Positions 1 to 7,487 of a stretch of DNA of 12,582 nt are shown here, piece by piece. The notes below the pieces were generated by a model. The model ran no database searches, was not told the origin of the DNA, and saw only the letters and a list, made by a program, of their open reading frames with translations. The translations under genes were made by a program, and so were the position numbers. The stretch is from an uncultured Desulfobacterales bacterium (GTDB lineage: Bacteria > Desulfobacterota > Desulfobacteria > Desulfobacterales > JAFDCJ01): NCBI GenBank assembly GCA_945787595.1, contig CALZJV010000122.1:1-12582 (forward strand). The letters are read 5' to 3'. The stretch's first letter is position 1. Every line of letters begins with the position of its first letter.

Positions 1-174
1 ACACGTTCGGACAATGGTTCGAACCGTCTCCGATCCTTTTTCATGACCGTTGATGCGGTTTAACAGGCGTTTTTTGGCCCAGCGGCCGTTGCCGTCCATT
101 ATGATGGCGACATGGGTAGGTAATTTGGTGGTATCCAGTTCAACAGAGCTGGAAGAAGACGGGCTAGAATTCAA
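1..174 (-). CDS. uppS: Isoprenyl transferase (undecaprenyl diphosphate synthase family), N-terminal part, truncated by the window edge
   Basis: The family condenses isopentenyl diphosphate onto farnesyl diphosphate to make the C55 carrier lipid for peptidoglycan and other envelope polymers. The 58 visible codons contain the family signature [16 protein letters not shown], with the catalytic Asp in MDGNGRW, followed by a conserved [14 protein letters not shown] stretch. The rest lies left of base 1. I chose a TTG start at 172-174, which overlaps the end of frr by 11 nt and has a purine-rich AAAGAGA-type stretch just upstream. No ATG or GTG lies between it and the signature in this frame. This gives about 25 residues before the signature, slightly long but acceptable. 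The overlap implies translational coupling to frr. The family call is very safe; the exact start is less so. Confidence 0.9.
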   Translation of the reverse strand, partial: MNSSPSSSSSVELDTTKLPTHVAIIMDGNGRWAKKRLLNRINGHEKGSETVRTIVRTC

Positions 175-721
175 GGATCTCTTTCTCTTTTTCTTTAAAG
201 CATTCATCGACGAGCTTGATCTGCTCATCTGTTATTTTTTGGACCTCGTCCTGAGATTTAAAGGCATCATCTTCCGAAATCTCACCATCTTTTTTCATAC
301 TTTTTAACAGTTCGTTGGAATCACGTCGGATGTTCCTGATGGAGACCTTGTAATCTTCACAAATTTTTCGAACGACTTTGACCAGTTCTTTGCGACGCTC
401 TTCGGTAAGCGCTGGTATCGATATTCGAATGATTTTCCCGTCACTGGACGGGGTCAGCCCCAGATCCGATTTTAATATAGCCTTTTCTATATCTTTGATG
501 ACGGAAACATCCCAGGGTTGAATCGTGATCAGACGACTCTCGGGTACGGCAAGCGTAGCCATCTGGTTCAAAGGTGTGAGGGTGCTATAGTAATCAACTT
601 TTATGCCGTCAAGAAGGGATAGAGACGCACGTCCCGTTCGTACTCGTTTCAATTCGTTTTTTAAAGCAATTACGGATTTACCCATACTCTCTCTGGTTTC
701 GTCATATATTGACTCAATCAT
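164..721 (-). CDS. frr: Ribosome recycling factor (RRF)
   Basis: RRF acts with EF-G to split the post-termination 70S ribosome so that it can be reused. The 185-residue product has the usual family length. It carries the expected landmarks: an N-terminal [17 protein letters not shown] helix, the RTGRAS segment, VDYY followed by TPLNQ, and a PWD motif, then a long charged C-terminal helix ending in KEKEILEF. The open frame extends upstream to 838, but the ATG at 719-721 is preferred: the protein then begins where RRFs begin, and GAGGT lies 8-9 nt before it. It is downstream of pyrH, as in many bacteria, but the gap to pyrH is 280 bp and carries a hairpin and a heptamer repeat. The uppS start overlaps its stop. 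Confidence 0.96.
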   Translation of the reverse strand: MIESIYDETRESMGKSVIALKNELKRVRTGRASLSLLDGIKVDYYSTLTPLNQMATLAVPESRLITIQPWDVSVIKDIEKAILKSDLGLTPSSDGKIIRISIPALTEERRKELVKVVRKICEDYKVSIRNIRRDSNELLKSMKKDGEISEDDAFKSQDEVQKITDEQIKLVDECFKEKEKEILEF

Positions 722-785
722 GGGAAGTGACCTCGTGTTTTCTCCGGATTTTTGGTTTCCCGCCCCAGGGGGACGATGTTTCAGC

Positions 786-816
786 CCAACCGCTGGCCGC
801 CGAAACAGCCGGTTGG
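786..816 (-). other. Hairpin in the pyrH-frr spacer
   Basis: CCAACCGCTG (786-795) can pair with CAGCCGGTTGG (806-816), giving ten base pairs with one bulged C and a 10-nt loop. No T-run follows on either strand, so it does not look like an intrinsic terminator. It lies about 65 nt before the frr start, in the presumed pyrH-frr transcript. Its function is unknown; an effect on mRNA stability or frr translation is only inference. Confidence 0.5.
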
Positions 817-912
817 ATCGATAAAGAGACTCCAACACGACAAATGCCGAATGTCGAATTAAGGAATTCTTTCTATTTTATTTGTTAATAATAGCAGAGC
901 GAAGCGACATCC

Positions 913-947
913 ACAATTCGTCAATCGTCAATCATCATTCGTCATTC
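913..947. repeat. Five-unit degenerate 7-nt tandem repeat in the pyrH-frr spacer
   Basis: Five heptamers lie in direct succession: ACAATTC, GTCAATC, GTCAATC, ATCATTC and GTCATTC. On the minus strand the consensus is roughly GAWTGAY. The 7-nt period makes it unlikely to encode a conserved peptide, and no open frame is convincing here. Similar short tandem repeats occur in spacers of sulfate-reducing Deltaproteobacteria; that comparison is from memory. A related pattern of a different heptamer is at 9578-9598. Confidence 0.7.
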
Positions 948-1001
948 CATGAAGTCTCAAATGAGAAGTAAGAAATACAGGGGTTGAAACCCGAGCCCCG
1001 T

Positions 1002-1718
1002 TTAATGGTCAATCAGCGTCCCGATTTCCTCGCCGCAGACAAATTTTCGAATGTTTCCTTTCGTTTTTAATTTAAAAACGGTAAGGGGCAGCTTATTATC
1101 CATGGCAAGGGAGATTGCCGTCATATCCATGACACGCAGCTGCTTTTCCAGGACTTTCATATAACTGATACGCTTCAACAACTTTGCGTTGTTATCCTTG
1201 ACCGGATCCGCGTCGTAAAGTCCGTCAACCTTGGTGGCTTTTATAAGAATCTCAGCATGAATTTCCTGAGCCCGGAGCACTGCCGCGGTATCTGTAGTAA
1301 AATAGGGATTTCCCGTTCCAGCGCCGAATATGACAGCGCGTCCTCGCTCCAGATGACGGTTGGCTCTGCGCATTATGTAAGGTTCTGCGACCTCATGCAT
1401 CGAGATGGCTGTCTGCACCCGGGTTTCCACTCCCTGTTTTTCCAAGGCATCTTGTAGAGCCAGACTGTTAATGACCGTAGCCAACATCCCCATGTGGTCG
1501 GCCGAAGTTCGATCCATCCCGTACGAGCTTGCCGCAATTCCGCGAAATATATTGCCCCCGCCCACAATGATCCCGATTTGAACGCCTAATTCGACAACGG
1601 AGCGGATTTCTCCAGCCACGAATTTAATCATGTCCGGACTGATGCCGAAACTCTGTTCTCCCATCAGGGCTTCGCCGCTTAATTTTACGGCAACTCGCTT
1701 ATAGCAGGGGTTGTCCAC
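1002..1718 (-). CDS. pyrH: UMP kinase (uridylate kinase)
   Basis: PyrH phosphorylates UMP to UDP in pyrimidine nucleotide synthesis. It belongs to the amino-acid-kinase fold and is not related to adenylate kinase. The 238-residue product has the normal length. Motifs in order are VKLSGEAL (11-18), the nucleotide loop GGGNIFRG (53-60), [20 protein letters not shown] (68-87), [13 protein letters not shown] (134-146) and [13 protein letters not shown] (160-172). The start is a GTG at 1716-1718, with AGGAAGGA upstream at a rather long spacing; the sequence around [10 protein letters not shown] fits known N-termini. A good sigma70-type promoter lies about 100 bp upstream, so pyrH, frr and uppS may form their own transcription unit after tsf. 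Confidence 0.97.
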   Translation of the reverse strand: MDNPCYKRVAVKLSGEALMGEQSFGISPDMIKFVAGEIRSVVELGVQIGIIVGGGNIFRGIAASSYGMDRTSADHMGMLATVINSLALQDALEKQGVETRVQTAISMHEVAEPYIMRRANRHLERGRAVIFGAGTGNPYFTTDTAAVLRAQEIHAEILIKATKVDGLYDADPVKDNNAKLLKRISYMKVLEKQLRVMDMTAISLAMDNKLPLTVFKLKTKGNIRKFVCGEEIGTLIDH

Positions 1719-1815
1719 CGATACGCCTGGTCCTTCCTCTCTAGTTCGTCTCAGAATTTCTACACCCTATTGAAAATAATAGTATGATTCGAGGTCTGAA
1801 GTTCTGCCTCGCACA

Positions 1816-1844
1816 ATGATAGAATACCTCAAATAGTCAATCAA
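1816..1844 (-). promoter_or_regulatory. Candidate sigma70 promoter for pyrH-frr-uppS
   Basis: Read on the minus strand, TTGATT (1839-1844) is followed by a 17-nt spacer and TATCAT (1816-1821), five of six matches to the -10 consensus. Transcription would start near 1809, leaving a leader of about 90 nt before the pyrH GTG. The tsf-pyrH gap of 147 bp is large for a single operon, which supports a separate promoter. Judged by eye only. Confidence 0.5.
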
Positions 1845-1865
1845 CAAGAGTCATTATTTAATATT

Positions 1866-2465
1866 TTACTGCTCGCCGATCTGAAAACGAACAAACCGCC
1901 TGATTGTAATATTTTCTCCAATTTTAGCGATCATTTCATTCAGCAGATCTTCTATGGTCAAATCCGGATCGCGCACATAGGCCTGCTTAAGCAGGCAATT
2001 TTCTGTGAAGAACTTTTTTATTTTGCCGTCAACTATTTTAGCGATCACGTTTTCGGGCTTACCCGTTTCAAGGGCCTGGCTCTTATAAATATCTTTTTCC
2101 CGGTTGACAATTTCTTCCGGTACATCTTCGGCCTGGATACTCAGAGGGTTCGTGGCGGCGACGTGCATGGCGATATTTTTTGCGAAATTAAGAAAATCTT
2201 CGTTTTTGGCGACAAAATCAGTTTCGCAATTGACTTCCACCAGCACACCCAGTTTGCCTCCCATATGGATATAGGACTGTATAGTACCTTCCGACATCGC
2301 CCGGCCGGCTCGTTTACGCGCGGTGGCCAGTCCTTTTTTTCTTAGAAAATCAACTGCTTTATCAATATCTGCATCGCACTCCACAAGCGCTTGCTTACAA
2401 TCCATCATCCCGGCACCGGTTTTTTCTCGCAGTTGTTTTACCATGGTCGCATTAATTGTTGTCAT
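1866..2465 (-). CDS. tsf: Elongation factor Ts, short form
   Basis: EF-Ts is the nucleotide exchange factor of EF-Tu, recycling EF-Tu-GDP to EF-Tu-GTP during elongation. Residues 1-60 form the UBA-like EF-Tu-binding domain (VKQLREKTGAGMMDCKQAL and an AVDFLRKKG segment). The exchange signature TDFVAK is at 82-87. A C-terminal block with LLKQAYVRDPDLTIEDLL completes the core. The product has 199 residues, against about 283 in E. coli. It is therefore the compact form lacking much of the second core half and coiled coil, as seen in Thermus and many deltaproteobacteria, and does not look damaged. The ATG at 2463-2465 is chosen because AGGAG lies 7 nt upstream; that site is within the last rpsB codons. 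Only one base separates the rpsB stop from this ATG, so the two are surely coupled. Confidence 0.97.
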   Translation of the reverse strand: MTTINATMVKQLREKTGAGMMDCKQALVECDADIDKAVDFLRKKGLATARKRAGRAMSEGTIQSYIHMGGKLGVLVEVNCETDFVAKNEDFLNFAKNIAMHVAATNPLSIQAEDVPEEIVNREKDIYKSQALETGKPENVIAKIVDGKIKKFFTENCLLKQAYVRDPDLTIEDLLNEMIAKIGENITIRRFVRFQIGEQ

Positions 2466-2466
2466 T

Positions 2467-3396
2467 TTACTCTCCTGTCGTTTCAGCTTCGCTACCTTCT
2501 TCTGATCCACTGCTATGCGCTTCTGCCACTGTCTCCGGGACATCAACTACCTTGGTGGATTCGGTCTCTGAGCGTTTAATTATTTCTACAACGGGACCTT
2601 CGGTGCCGTCTGAAATGACTTTACGTTCACCCGGTTTTAGTTCGGCACTGATGGTTGACACTTCGGATTCCTCTTCGATTTCCTTGTCGGCTTCGGCCTG
2701 CTGTCTCTCGGTAAAGCGTTCCTGTCCTTCAATGCAGGCATCCGCCATTTTTGATGTTAGTAATCGAATGGCCCTGATAGCATCATCATTGCCGGGTATA
2801 ATATAATCAATATCATCCGGGTCGCAATTGGTGTCCACAATGGCAATAATCGGTATGTTGAGTCGCCGACCCTCACGGACGGCGATGGCCTCATTTTTGG
2901 GATCAACCACGAACATCGCTCCGGGCAGTCCGTTCATGGTGCGGATTCCCCCGAGGTTGCCATCGAGTTTAATTCGTGCTTTGCCAAGTTTGAGTCGCTC
3001 CTTTTTAGGAAAAAGTTCGATGGACCCATCATTTTGGATATTGTTGAGATAGTTGAGACGATCTATGCTCTGTCGAATCGTTTGAAAATTGGTCAGCATA
3101 CCGCCAAGCCATCGGTTGTGAACATAAAACATCTCGCAGCGGTTGGCTTCTTCATAGATAGAATCGCGCGCCTGCTTTTTAGTGCCGACGAAAAGCAGTG
3201 GTTTGCCCTCAGCAACTGTATTTACGACAAAGTCATAGGCTGTTTTGAACATCCGCACGGTTCGTTGCAGGTCAATAATGTAGATCCCGTTTCTGGCTCC
3301 GAAAATAAAGGGCTTCATTTTCGGATTCCAGCGTTTCGTCTGGTGGCCGAAATGCACGCCGGCTTCCAACAGTTCTTTCATGGTTACATAAGCCAT
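2467..3396 (-). CDS. rpsB: Small-subunit ribosomal protein S2 with long acidic C-terminal tail
   Basis: S2 sits on the solvent side of the 30S subunit near the mRNA exit and binds late in assembly. The S2 core covers residues 1 to about 228. It has [20 protein letters not shown] at the N-terminus, [12 protein letters not shown] (36-47), GTKKQAR (71-77), [11 protein letters not shown] (94-104), and [18 protein letters not shown] (165-182) with [13 protein letters not shown]. The E. coli protein has about 241 residues; here there are 309, because a low-complexity tail rich in Glu, Ser and Thr follows from about residue 229. The start is supported by GGGAG 7 nt before the ATG. It is followed directly by tsf, the classic rpsB-tsf operon. 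Confidence 0.97.
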   Translation of the reverse strand: MAYVTMKELLEAGVHFGHQTKRWNPKMKPFIFGARNGIYIIDLQRTVRMFKTAYDFVVNTVAEGKPLLFVGTKKQARDSIYEEANRCEMFYVHNRWLGGMLTNFQTIRQSIDRLNYLNNIQNDGSIELFPKKERLKLGKARIKLDGNLGGIRTMNGLPGAMFVVDPKNEAIAVREGRRLNIPIIAIVDTNCDPDDIDYIIPGNDDAIRAIRLLTSKMADACIEGQERFTERQQAEADKEIEEESEVSTISAELKPGERKVISDGTEGPVVEIIKRSETESTKVVDVPETVAEAHSSGSEEGSEAETTGE

Positions 3397-3553
3397 AGTC
3401 TTCTCCCTTTCTGAATGGTTATTCCGCCGCCATCATCATTCCTGCTTCCGACTTTCAGCAAAAGCACCGGGAAACAAGTCCGATAGCGTGGGTTGTATAA
3501 AAATCTTTTTTATTAGCAAATAAAATGATCGGCCGCAACACTTTTCTTTCGTT
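3397..3553 (-). promoter_or_regulatory. rpsB upstream region, possible promoter and leader
   Basis: This 157-bp gap between the prmC stop and the rpsB start has an AT-rich block. On the minus strand it contains a TATACA box (3494-3499) that could be a -10 element. No convincing -35 hexamer sits 17 nt upstream; TTGCTA occurs at only 14 nt. A start near 3487 would give a leader of about 90 nt. No terminator-like hairpin with a T-run is visible after prmC, so read-through from prmC is also possible. Confidence 0.3.
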
Positions 3554-4459
3554 TCAATCTCTTTTTCGCATCCATACCACTCGATCGCAGCCACTGTAGT
3601 CCTTGGTATGGTTGAAATCGTAATAAAAATCGCAGTCGCTTACAATCCTGTGAACATCATCTTTCTGCTCATGACCAATCTCCAGCAAGAGCACGCCATG
3701 CGGCTTCAGGTAATTGTGGGCGCTGCCGATAATTTTTCTGAAACAGGATAGCCCGTCCTGATCGCCGTCGAGAGCCGCAAGGGGTTCAAACCGGTGTATT
3801 TCGGGTTGCAGTTTGCCGATCACCTGGCTGGGTATGTATGGCGGGTTTGACACAATCATATCAAATCCGGATTTTTCCGGATTTAACGGTGTCAGCCAAT
3901 CGCCGACGAAATAATGAACCCGCCCGGAAAAACCGTGTCGCGCGGCGTTTCTGCCTGCCAGCTCTGCTGCTTTCCTAAAATAATCTGATGCAAAAAATAC
4001 ATGCCGGGGCTGCTGCGACACCAGAGCAAGTGCAATAGCCCCCGATCCGGTCCCAAGGTCAAGAATGCGCTGTGATTGTGAAGACGGGATTTTCGATAAA
4101 AAATCCAGCGCTGCTTCCACCAGGCACTCGGTTTCCGGCCTCGGTATCAGGACGTCTTGAGTGATCTTGAGATCCATGGACCAAAACTCTTTGGCACCCA
4201 GGATATACGCAACCGGTTCACGCCTGATTCTGCGCTTAATCAGCATTTTAAATGTGTTCAGTTCTTCGGCAACCAGCGGTTGGTCGTAGTTCAAATACAG
4301 ATCAATACGTTTGACCTTCAAGGCATGGGCAAGCAGTATTTCGCCGGTAGCCCTTGGGCTGTCTATATCATGGGTCTTAAAATATGACGTCGACCAGCGC
4401 AAAAGCTTGATGATGGTCCATTGGGTCTTACCGGAGACGGTGATTTTTTTTTCTGACAT
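3554..4459 (-). CDS. prmC: Peptide chain release factor N5-glutamine methyltransferase
   Basis: PrmC uses S-adenosylmethionine to methylate the glutamine of the GGQ motif in release factors, which raises their peptide-release activity. The 301-residue product has an N-terminal helical substrate-binding domain (about 1-95), then the linker motif IPRPETE (105-111). The Rossmann methyltransferase domain carries the SAM loop DLGTGSGAIALAL (134-146) and the catalytic NPPY (205-208), followed by an EPxxALDGxxDGL element and LEIGHEQ (259-265). The frame is open to 4624, but the ATG at 4457-4459 gives the usual family start; its ribosome site is weak (GTGAG). It lies 94 bp after prfA, whose product is its substrate. 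A remote alternative is another N5-glutamine methyltransferase such as PrmB, which the gene context argues against. Confidence 0.95.
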   Translation of the reverse strand: MSEKKITVSGKTQWTIIKLLRWSTSYFKTHDIDSPRATGEILLAHALKVKRIDLYLNYDQPLVAEELNTFKMLIKRRIRREPVAYILGAKEFWSMDLKITQDVLIPRPETECLVEAALDFLSKIPSSQSQRILDLGTGSGAIALALVSQQPRHVFFASDYFRKAAELAGRNAARHGFSGRVHYFVGDWLTPLNPEKSGFDMIVSNPPYIPSQVIGKLQPEIHRFEPLAALDGDQDGLSCFRKIIGSAHNYLKPHGVLLLEIGHEQKDDVHRIVSDCDFYYDFNHTKDYSGCDRVVWMRKRD

Positions 4460-4553
4460 GGACTCACATCGAATTATATTTTGCTCTGATGATGTGGTAA
4501 AATAGAATTTAAGGTGTCTGGGATAAGATATACAAATGCTAACAACTGGACGC

Positions 4554-5624
4554 TTAAATCTGATCCGCATTCTGTAAGGTCTGGGTCTGGTAATAAGTCG
4601 CCAGGTTGTCAATGAGTTCGTCAATATTACCTTGCAGAATATGCTCCAGCTTGTATAGCGTAAGTCCGATCCGATGGTCGGTCACCCTTCCCTGGGGAAA
4701 GTTGTAAGTTCTGATTCTGCCGCTTCTATCCCCTGTGCCCACCTGGCTTTTGCGCTCTTCGGATCGCTTTTCGTTCTGTTCCATGATCATTTGATCCAGC
4801 AATCTCGCCCGCAGAACCTTCATGGCCTTTAACTTGTTTTTAAGTTGTGATTTCTCATCCTGGCAGGTGACCACCAGACCTGAGGGTAGATGGGTAATGC
4901 GTACGGCTGAATCGGTGGTATTCACGCTCTGTCCCCCCGGTCCGGTGGACCGGTAAACATCGATCTTGAGTTCGGATGAATCAATTTCGACGTCGACCTC
5001 ATCCGCTTCGGGCAGGACAGCCACCGTCACTGCGGAGGTATGGATACGTCCCTGGGTTTCTGTGGTGGGCACCCGCTGTACCCGATGGGTGCCGCTTTCA
5101 TATTTAAATTCACTGTATGCCCCCTTGCCTTGAATCATGGCAATGATTTCTTTCAAGCCGCCGACACCGGTAGGATGGTGGGTGATGACATCTATTTTCC
5201 AGTTGCGGCTTTCAGCATAGCGGCTGTACATTCGGTAAAGATCACCGGCAAACAAGCCCGCCTCTTCCCCGCCGGTGCCGGCCCGGATCTCGATGATAAC
5301 GTTTTTTTCATCATTGGGATCTTTGGGCACCAAAAGCTTTTTAAGTTCGGTTTCAAGATTTTCTTTTCCCCGGTTCAGTGTCGCGATCTCATCCCGTGCC
5401 AGATCTTTTATATCGGGATCAGCGTCCTTTAACAGATCCTGGCTCTCATCAAGATCTTGCAACGTCTGCTTGTATTGGCGAAAGACGGTTACGATCTTGT
5501 TTAATTCAGCATGCTCGCGCACATAGGTCTGGTATGCGTTGCGATCATTAACAATTTTCGGATCGCTCAATTGCTTCTCGACCTCAATGAAGCGCTCTTC
5601 AACCCCGATTAATTTATCAAACAT
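4554..5624 (-). CDS. prfA: Peptide chain release factor 1 (RF1)
   Basis: RF1 recognises UAA and UAG in the ribosomal A site and triggers hydrolysis of the peptidyl-tRNA. The product has 356 residues, close to the usual 360. It has an N-terminal coiled-coil-like domain (about 1-100), [20 protein letters not shown], and the anticodon-mimic tripeptide in its RF1 form: P-T-T at 186-188 within [15 protein letters not shown]. An SPF-type signature would mark RF2. The catalytic [16 protein letters not shown] has GGQ at 230-232, so Gln232 is the expected PrmC target. [16 protein letters not shown] follows near the C-terminus. The start is the first ATG, with only a weak ribosome site (AAGTGGA). A GC-rich hairpin ends about 28 nt upstream, so accessibility of the start could matter. 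Confidence 0.97.
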   Translation of the reverse strand: MFDKLIGVEERFIEVEKQLSDPKIVNDRNAYQTYVREHAELNKIVTVFRQYKQTLQDLDESQDLLKDADPDIKDLARDEIATLNRGKENLETELKKLLVPKDPNDEKNVIIEIRAGTGGEEAGLFAGDLYRMYSRYAESRNWKIDVITHHPTGVGGLKEIIAMIQGKGAYSEFKYESGTHRVQRVPTTETQGRIHTSAVTVAVLPEADEVDVEIDSSELKIDVYRSTGPGGQSVNTTDSAVRITHLPSGLVVTCQDEKSQLKNKLKAMKVLRARLLDQMIMEQNEKRSEERKSQVGTGDRSGRIRTYNFPQGRVTDHRIGLTLYKLEHILQGNIDELIDNLATYYQTQTLQNADQI

Positions 5625-5652
5625 TGGTTCTGGTATCCACTTGCGGATTTAC

Positions 5653-5834
5653 CCGGCAACCCGACGGCCGAGACCCCCGGGGTGCCGGCGTTTAAACGCT
5701 AATTTTTGATGATTCTGATTATCTATTGCAGGAGAGGATTCCGGCCCGTTTTACGGGTCAGTGTCAAAACAATGGCTTTATGACACTCTATCTCAATTAT
5801 CAGATTCAGCTGGGAAGCCGGATGTTTTCCCAGC
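5653..5834 (-). other. Cluster of four inverted repeats in the rpmE-prfA spacer
   Basis: Four hairpin-forming dyads occupy the 236-bp gap. In transcription order they are: TTCCCAGC with GCTGGGAA (5827-5834 and 5809-5816, 10-nt loop); AGTGTCA with TGACACT (5760-5766 and 5781-5787); CCCGT with ACGGG (5745-5749 and 5753-5757, 3-nt loop); and an 11-bp arm pair with one mismatch, CCGGCAACCCG and CGGGGTGCCGG (5653-5663 and 5678-5688). None is followed by a T-run. No open frame of conserved look lies here. It may be a structured mRNA spacer affecting rpmE or prfA, but no known RNA class is recognised. Confidence 0.45.
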
Positions 5835-5860
5835 AACGCGTGGTCGCAGGCGGGATAAAA

Positions 5861-6082
5861 CTAAGTGGGTTTCGTTTGGTTCTGAAATTTTTCATATTTT
5901 TTCCGGAAACGTTCGATACGACCCGCTGTATCAATCAATTTCTGTTTGCCAGTAAAAAAAGGATGGCAGTTGGAGCATATTTCAACGCGGATATTCGACT
6001 TGGTCGAACCGACCTCTATCTCATTGCCACACGCACAACGTATGCCTGTATCAGCGTAATCAGGATGAATGCCGTTTTTCAT
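5861..6082 (-). CDS. rpmE: Large-subunit ribosomal protein L31, zinc-binding type
   Basis: bL31 bridges the two ribosomal subunits at the central protuberance. The 73-residue product starts MKNGIHPDY and carries the four zinc-ligand cysteines of the C+ form: C16 and C18 in CACGN, and C36 and C39 in [12 protein letters not shown]. It ends with the IERFRKKY helix and a short basic tail. Zinc-starved cells often switch to a C- paralogue; none is in this window. The start is supported by GAGGGGG upstream, at a slightly long spacing. It lies between rho and prfA, a common arrangement. A near-consensus promoter 120-150 bp upstream and a structured leader suggest independent expression and possible autoregulation. 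Confidence 0.97.
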   Translation of the reverse strand: MKNGIHPDYADTGIRCACGNEIEVGSTKSNIRVEICSNCHPFFTGKQKLIDTAGRIERFRKKYEKFQNQTKPT

Positions 6083-6123
6083 GGTATTTTCAACCCCCTC
6101 AAGTTATATGTCTCGGAATGTCT

Positions 6124-6176
6124 ACCCTGTCATGACGGGTAAAGGAAGCAATTCTTCGGGGCTTCCGAATTTACCC
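6124..6176 (-). promoter_or_regulatory. Structured 5' leader of rpmE with two competing hairpins
   Basis: On the plus strand, GGGTAAAGGAAGC (6137-6149) pairs with GCTTCC (6161-6166) and TTTACCC (6170-6176). This is 13 base pairs with a 3-nt bulge and an 11-nt loop. A second dyad, ACCC with GGGT (6124-6127 and 6137-6140) around GTCATGAC, reuses bases 6137-6140. The two structures therefore cannot form together. Both lie in the predicted rpmE leader and lack a T-run. Ribosomal-protein leaders, including L31 leaders, are known regulatory RNAs in other groups; applying that here is inference. Confidence 0.45.
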
Positions 6177-6203
6177 CGAGGATGAAAAAATTGAATCGTG
6201 CTT

Positions 6204-6231
6204 AATATACAGCGAAAAAAAAATATGTCAA
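6204..6231 (-). promoter_or_regulatory. Sigma70-type promoter for rpmE
   Basis: On the minus strand a perfect TTGACA (6226-6231) is followed by a 16-nt spacer holding nine consecutive T, then TATATT (6204-6209), five of six matches. It starts just after the rho stop codon. The predicted start near 6197 gives a leader of about 115 nt before the rpmE ATG. It is the best-matching promoter in the window. Confidence 0.65.
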
Positions 6232-6239
6232 TTACGATA

Positions 6240-7487
6240 TTAGGCGTTCATAGAATTTAGAAATGCTTTATTATCTTTTGTTCCGCGCATTTTTTCAAGT
6301 AAAAATTCCATACTGTCCACTGTATTTAAAGTCGTCAATAGCTTGCGCAGAATCCAGACACGGTTCAGTCTCTCCGCATCTAAAAGCAGCTCCTCTTTTC
6401 GGGTACCGGAGCGTTTGATGTCAAAGGACGGAAACACGCGTTTGTCGGCCAGTTTGCGATCCAGTTGAATCTCGGCATTTCCGGTTCCTTTAAATTCCTC
6501 GAAGATGACCTCATCCATGCGACTGCCGGTATCAACCAGAGCAGTGGCCATAATCGTAAGACTACCGCCCTCTTCGATATTGCGTGCCGCACCGAAAAAA
6601 CGCTTGGGGCGCTGCAACGCATTGGAATCCACACCACCGGAAAGGATTTTACCGCTGGGAGGAACAACCGAGTTGTAAGCCCTTGCCAAACGGGTAATAC
6701 TATCCAACAGGATAACAACATCCTTTTTATGTTCCACCAGCCGTTTGGCTTTCTCAATGACCATCTCAGCTACCTGGACGTGCCTTTCGGCTGGTTCATC
6801 GAAAGTGGAGCTGATCACCTCCGCTTTCACCGTTCGCTGCATATCGGTCACTTCTTCGGGTCGCTCGTCGATCAACAAAACAAATGGCACAACATCCTTA
6901 TGGCTGCCAATGATCGAATTGGCAATCGCCTGCAGCAACATCGTTTTGCCGGATCTCGGCGGGGATACAATCAGACCTCTTTGGCCGAATCCGATAGGTA
7001 TCATCAAATCCATGATGCGGGTGGAAAAATTATCAGCGTCGACTTCGAGAGAGATCTTGCGTTCGGGATAAAGCGGGGTCAGATTATCAAAAAGAATCTT
7101 ATCCCGGGCCACTTCGGGATCCTCGTAGTTGACGGCTTCAACTTTTAATAGTGCGAAATATCTTTCCGACTCCTTCGGTTGCCGAATCTGTCCTGAAACG
7201 GTGTCTCCGGTTCTCAGATTAAAGCGGCGTATTTGGGACGGGGATACGTAAATGTCATCCGGACCCGGCAGGTAATTGGAATCCGGTGATCGTAAGAAGC
7301 CGAAACCGTCCGGTAAAATCTCCAGGGTGCCCTCACCAAAAATGAGGCCATTTTTTTCGATCTGGGACTGAAGCAATGCAAACATCAGTTCCTGTTTGCG
7401 CATCCCTGCGGCCCCCTCAACTTTCATTTGCTTGGCCATCTGGGTAAGTTCGCTGATTTTTTTTTCTTTAAGTTCAGCAATGTTCAT
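6240..7487 (-). CDS. rho: Transcription termination factor Rho
   Basis: Rho is the hexameric RNA-dependent ATPase that loads on nascent, untranslated RNA and ends transcription. The 415-residue product aligns along its whole length with the E. coli protein (about 419). It has an N-terminal helical domain starting [14 protein letters not shown], then the RNA-binding OSB domain with [17 protein letters not shown] and [18 protein letters not shown]. The ATPase domain has Walker A PPRSGKT (176-182), [23 protein letters not shown], the Q-loop region [14 protein letters not shown], and [11 protein letters not shown]. The P-loop has Arg where E. coli has Lys (PPKAGKT). I start at the ATG at 7485-7487, which matches E. 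coli and has AAGGG 9 nt upstream. An in-frame ATG at 7512-7514 would add nine residues and overlaps a possible -10 box. No Asp/Asn-rich insertion is present. Confidence 0.97.
   Translation of the reverse strand: MNIAELKEKKISELTQMAKQMKVEGAAGMRKQELMFALLQSQIEKNGLIFGEGTLEILPDGFGFLRSPDSNYLPGPDDIYVSPSQIRRFNLRTGDTVSGQIRQPKESERYFALLKVEAVNYEDPEVARDKILFDNLTPLYPERKISLEVDADNFSTRIMDLMIPIGFGQRGLIVSPPRSGKTMLLQAIANSIIGSHKDVVPFVLLIDERPEEVTDMQRTVKAEVISSTFDEPAERHVQVAEMVIEKAKRLVEHKKDVVILLDSITRLARAYNSVVPPSGKILSGGVDSNALQRPKRFFGAARNIEEGGSLTIMATALVDTGSRMDEVIFEEFKGTGNAEIQLDRKLADKRVFPSFDIKRSGTRKEELLLDAERLNRVWILRKLLTTLNTVDSMEFLLEKMRGTKDNKAFLNSMNA

Noticed and set aside
722..838. In-frame N-terminal extension of frr to 838
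   Set aside because: The added residues resemble no RRF, the internal ATG at 719-721 has a good ribosome site, and the shorter protein has exactly the family length.
4460..4553. Possible promoter or structured element in the prfA-prmC gap
   Set aside because: The 94 bp are AT-rich but show no paired -35/-10 boxes and no hairpin beyond chance; simple co-transcription with prfA is enough.
4460..4624. In-frame N-terminal extension of prmC overlapping the prfA end
   Set aside because: The extension is antiparallel to no known PrmC region and would overlap prfA by 71 bp; the ATG at 4457-4459 gives the normal family start.
5726..6142. Plus-strand open frame of 138 codons covering rpmE and the hairpin spacer
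   Set aside because: It runs antisense through rpmE, whose cysteine motifs leave no doubt about the coding strand, and it lacks an initiation signal.
6465..7148. Long plus-strand open frame of 227 codons opposite rho
   Set aside because: It is an antisense shadow of the highly conserved rho gene, with no ribosome site and no recognisable protein features.
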